A DNA stretch of 7,990 nt, taken from assembly GCA_943329105.2 (NCBI GenBank), contig CALQCP020000095.1, positions 1-7,990 of the forward strand, written 5' to 3'. This document shows, one piece after another, positions 6,151 through 7,990 of the stretch; the stretch's first letter is position 1, and each line of letters opens with the position of its first letter. The position numbers and the translations under genes were made by a program. Source of the stretch: Chitinophaga pinensis. Its GTDB lineage: Bacteria > Planctomycetota > Phycisphaerae > Phycisphaerales > SM1A02. The notes below the pieces were generated by a model. That model worked only from the letters and a program-made list of their open reading frames with translations, was not told the origin of the DNA and searched no databases.

Positions 6151-7967
6151 CCAATCACATGCGTGCCACGATCATCGCCATCTTCCTGTGCCTCTCCCTG
6201 CTGCGAACCGTAGCGGCGGGCGATGCGCAGTTCCGCATGCCGGATGGGAACGCGTATGAAGGCACCCCGTTTTTGGTGACGATTGAAGTCACCGACGCGA
6301 GCGATGTGAAGCCGCCGGTCGCTCCGGAAATTCCGGGTGCGACGGTGCGGGTGGTGGAACGCGGTCGGCAATCGATGACCGAGCTTCGTGGTGGACGCGT
6401 GCGCAATTCAACATCCGTGACCTACGCGGTAGAGATCACGCCCGAGCGGCCCGGCAGTATCCAAATTCCTGCACTCTCCGTGATGGTTGACGGTAAGGAA
6501 CTCCGCAGCAAGCCGCAGCGCGTGGAAGTATTGAAGAGCGAAGCCGGCAACCTGTTGTCCGCCGAGGTCATTGGGCTACCGGCCGAGGGCTATGTTGGCC
6601 AACCGCTCGATTTGATCCTGCGAATCAGTGTCCGTGCTTTCAAAGATCCGTCGTATGGACAATTGAATGAGTCGCAGATGTGGCAACTTGTTGACTTACA
6701 GGGCAGCGAATGGGGAGAGTTTCAGCAGCAGATCGTCGAGCTGCGACAGCGCAATGCCGCGCCGCGCGCGCAGCAGGAAGTGCGCAACGGAGCCACCTAC
6801 TTCAATTATGAGTTGACGCGCCGGACATGGCCGCCAAAGACCGGGGCACCAGACATCGGCACGGTTCGAATCCGCATGACGTATCCGCTTGCGCTTCGCG
6901 AGGTGCAGAACCTGTTCCTCGACCGTCAACTCACTATCAGCGAGTCGCGGCCACTCTCCGTCACGGCAACTGCGTCTGGCATCACCATTCTTCCGCTGCC
7001 GGAAGTTGATCGCCCCGCTTCGTTTAGTGGCGCGGTCGGAGCGTTTGCCATTGCCGTGACTGCCAAGCCAACCACGGTTGCAGTGGGTGAACCGGTGACG
7101 CTGACGCTGGCCATCACGGATATTCGCGGCGGTGCAAATTTGGAAACGCTGCAGCCCCCCGCCCTTGCCGCCGACGTGCAACTGGCCAAGGAATTCCGAA
7201 TTCCCAACGAACCGCTCTCCGGCATTGTCAGCGGCAACACCAAACGCTTTACCGTCACGGTTCGACCGCTCCGCGCCGGTACGGCCGCGATTCCACCTAT
7301 TGAATACAGCGCGTTTGACCCGCAGAATCGTGCCTACGCGGTGAGCCGAAGTCAGCCGATTCCCATCACTGTTACCCCGGCAAATGAGATGGATCTGTCC
7401 AAGATCGTCACCGGTGGGGCCGGTACGACCACCGACGCATCGAACCCCGGAACACAACTGACTGAAGTACAAGGTGGTTTGGTGGCCAACCGCCCGGTGA
7501 CTGACGCGCTTCTTGCCGACGAACGATTGCACACCGGCCCGATCGAACTCGCAGGACTGGTCCTGCCGCCAGTTGGCGCTGCTGTGGCACTTGCCTTTCG
7601 AATGCATCGCGCCCGGCACGCCCGCGACGGCGGTCTTGCTCGTCGCAGTCGTGCGCGCCGAACCGCGGATGCACGATTGCGTGCCGCGACCGACGCCACG
7701 GGACTCGCCGGTGCGATCACTGGATTTGTGGAAGACATGACCGGTCGCGCGGCGGGAACACTCACGCGGGGTGATCTAGAGCGCGTCCTCGCAACCGCTG
7801 GTGTGGATCACGAACTCCGAAACCGTATCGCTGAGTTCCTTGGTCACTGCGACCGTGCCCGGTATGCAGGGGCTGCCACGCCAGCCGAACTGGCGGCCGA
7901 AGCGCAGCGTGCCATCGATGCACTTGATGCTGCGCGCCTCCGCGCAACGAACGGGGGTGCCCGATGA
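6147..7967 (+). CDS. batD: BatD-type membrane protein (oxygen-tolerance family)
   Basis: A 606-residue BatD protein. Parts: signal peptide 1 to about 25 (MRATIIAIFLCLSLLRTVAA); three beta-sandwich modules at about 28-131, 135-280 and 300-410; a membrane segment at about 467-484; then an Arg-rich cytoplasmic tail and a helical domain at about 519-600. BatD hallmarks: GTPFLVTIEV...PPVAPEIPG and GSIQIPALSVMVDGK in module 1, and FSGAVGAFAI followed by VAVGEPVTLTLAITD at the start of module 3. The protein is thought to form the large extracytoplasmic part of the Bat complex. The start is uncertain: GTG at 6147 gives a GTGA overlap with batC, like all other junctions here, but AAGGA at 6139-6143 is only 3 nt away; ATG at 6159 gives a neater signal peptide but that site is then 15 nt away. 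The difference is four residues. Confidence 0.92.
   Translation: MTNHMRATIIAIFLCLSLLRTVAAGDAQFRMPDGNAYEGTPFLVTIEVTDASDVKPPVAPEIPGATVRVVERGRQSMTELRGGRVRNSTSVTYAVEITPERPGSIQIPALSVMVDGKELRSKPQRVEVLKSEAGNLLSAEVIGLPAEGYVGQPLDLILRISVRAFKDPSYGQLNESQMWQLVDLQGSEWGEFQQQIVELRQRNAAPRAQQEVRNGATYFNYELTRRTWPPKTGAPDIGTVRIRMTYPLALREVQNLFLDRQLTISESRPLSVTATASGITILPLPEVDRPASFSGAVGAFAIAVTAKPTTVAVGEPVTLTLAITDIRGGANLETLQPPALAADVQLAKEFRIPNEPLSGIVSGNTKRFTVTVRPLRAGTAAIPPIEYSAFDPQNRAYAVSRSQPIPITVTPANEMDLSKIVTGGAGTTTDASNPGTQLTEVQGGLVANRPVTDALLADERLHTGPIELAGLVLPPVGAAVALAFRMHRARHARDGGLARRSRARRTADARLRAATDATGLAGAITGFVEDMTGRAAGTLTRGDLERVLATAGVDHELRNRIAEFLGHCDRARYAGAATPAELAAEAQRAIDALDAARLRATNGGAR
7953..7959 (+). promoter_or_regulatory. 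Weak ribosome binding site for the last, partial gene
   Basis: GGGGGTG lies 4 nt before the ATG at 7964, inside the end of batD. The match to the usual site is partial (GGTG-like). Confidence 0.4.
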
Positions 7968-7990
7968 ACTGGTTCATGAAACTCTGCATG
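7964..7990 (+). CDS. Start of a further operon gene, cut by the window edge
   Basis: ATG at 7964 overlaps the batD stop codon as ATGA, the same arrangement as the other junctions. Nine codons are visible: MNWFMKLCM. The early Lys and hydrophobic residues could begin a signal peptide or membrane segment. In bat operons a BatE-type TPR/SH3 protein often comes next, but nothing in nine residues can confirm that. The call rests on context. Confidence 0.55.

Noticed and set aside
6696..7619. A 307-codon open frame on the - strand, opposite batD.
   Set aside because: BatD has conserved family motifs across this whole region; the opposite frame gives a mixed Arg/Gly/His-rich composition with no recognisable domain, as expected of a shadow frame in GC-rich DNA.

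Overview
The window holds a single, gap-free gene cluster on the + strand: a bacterial 'Bat' (Bacteroides aerotolerance-type) MoxR–VWA operon. Read left to right it is: the 3' part of a MoxR-family AAA+ ATPase, a DUF58 protein, a small BatD-like membrane protein, two VWA membrane proteins (BatA, BatB), a TPR protein with a long repetitive charged linker (BatC), a full BatD protein, and the first nine codons of one more gene. Both ends of the operon lie outside the window. I saw no RNA gene, insertion sequence, CRISPR array, promoter or terminator, and no stretch over about 10 bases lacks a gene.

Layout: moxR (1-794), 8-nt gap, DUF58 (803-1708), then a run in which each gene starts inside the stop codon of the one before: BatD-like (1705), BatA (2763), BatB (3845), BatC (4891), BatD (6147), next gene (7964). 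Five junctions are ATGA and one is GTGA. Most starts in this run have a GGAGG-like ribosome binding site a few bases upstream, inside the preceding gene.

How the genes probably work together (known for the families, inferred here): MoxR ATPases are thought to act as chaperones for partner proteins carrying VWA domains. DUF58, BatA and BatB all keep a complete metal-binding MIDAS set (DxSxS, Thr, Asp). BatA and BatB each have three apparent membrane segments, with the VWA domain between the second and third. The BatD-like protein and BatD put beta-rich domains outside the membrane and a helical domain inside. BatC offers TPR repeats for binding partners. The result would be an envelope complex served by a cytoplasmic ATPase. 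Its substrate is not known from the sequence; related operons have been linked to oxygen or stress tolerance and envelope integrity.

Organism: a bacterium of moderately high GC (roughly 60% by eye) that uses ordinary Shine-Dalgarno sites. The gene order and protein style would fit Planctomycetota (perhaps a Phycisphaerae-like lineage) or another environmental Gram-negative phylum, but this is a weak guess. The most distinctive local features are a three-copy 21-bp repeat inside the signal peptide of the BatD-like protein, a five-copy 36-bp repeat in BatC that carries GATC exactly every 18 bp, and an apparent shared architecture between the BatD-like protein and BatD.
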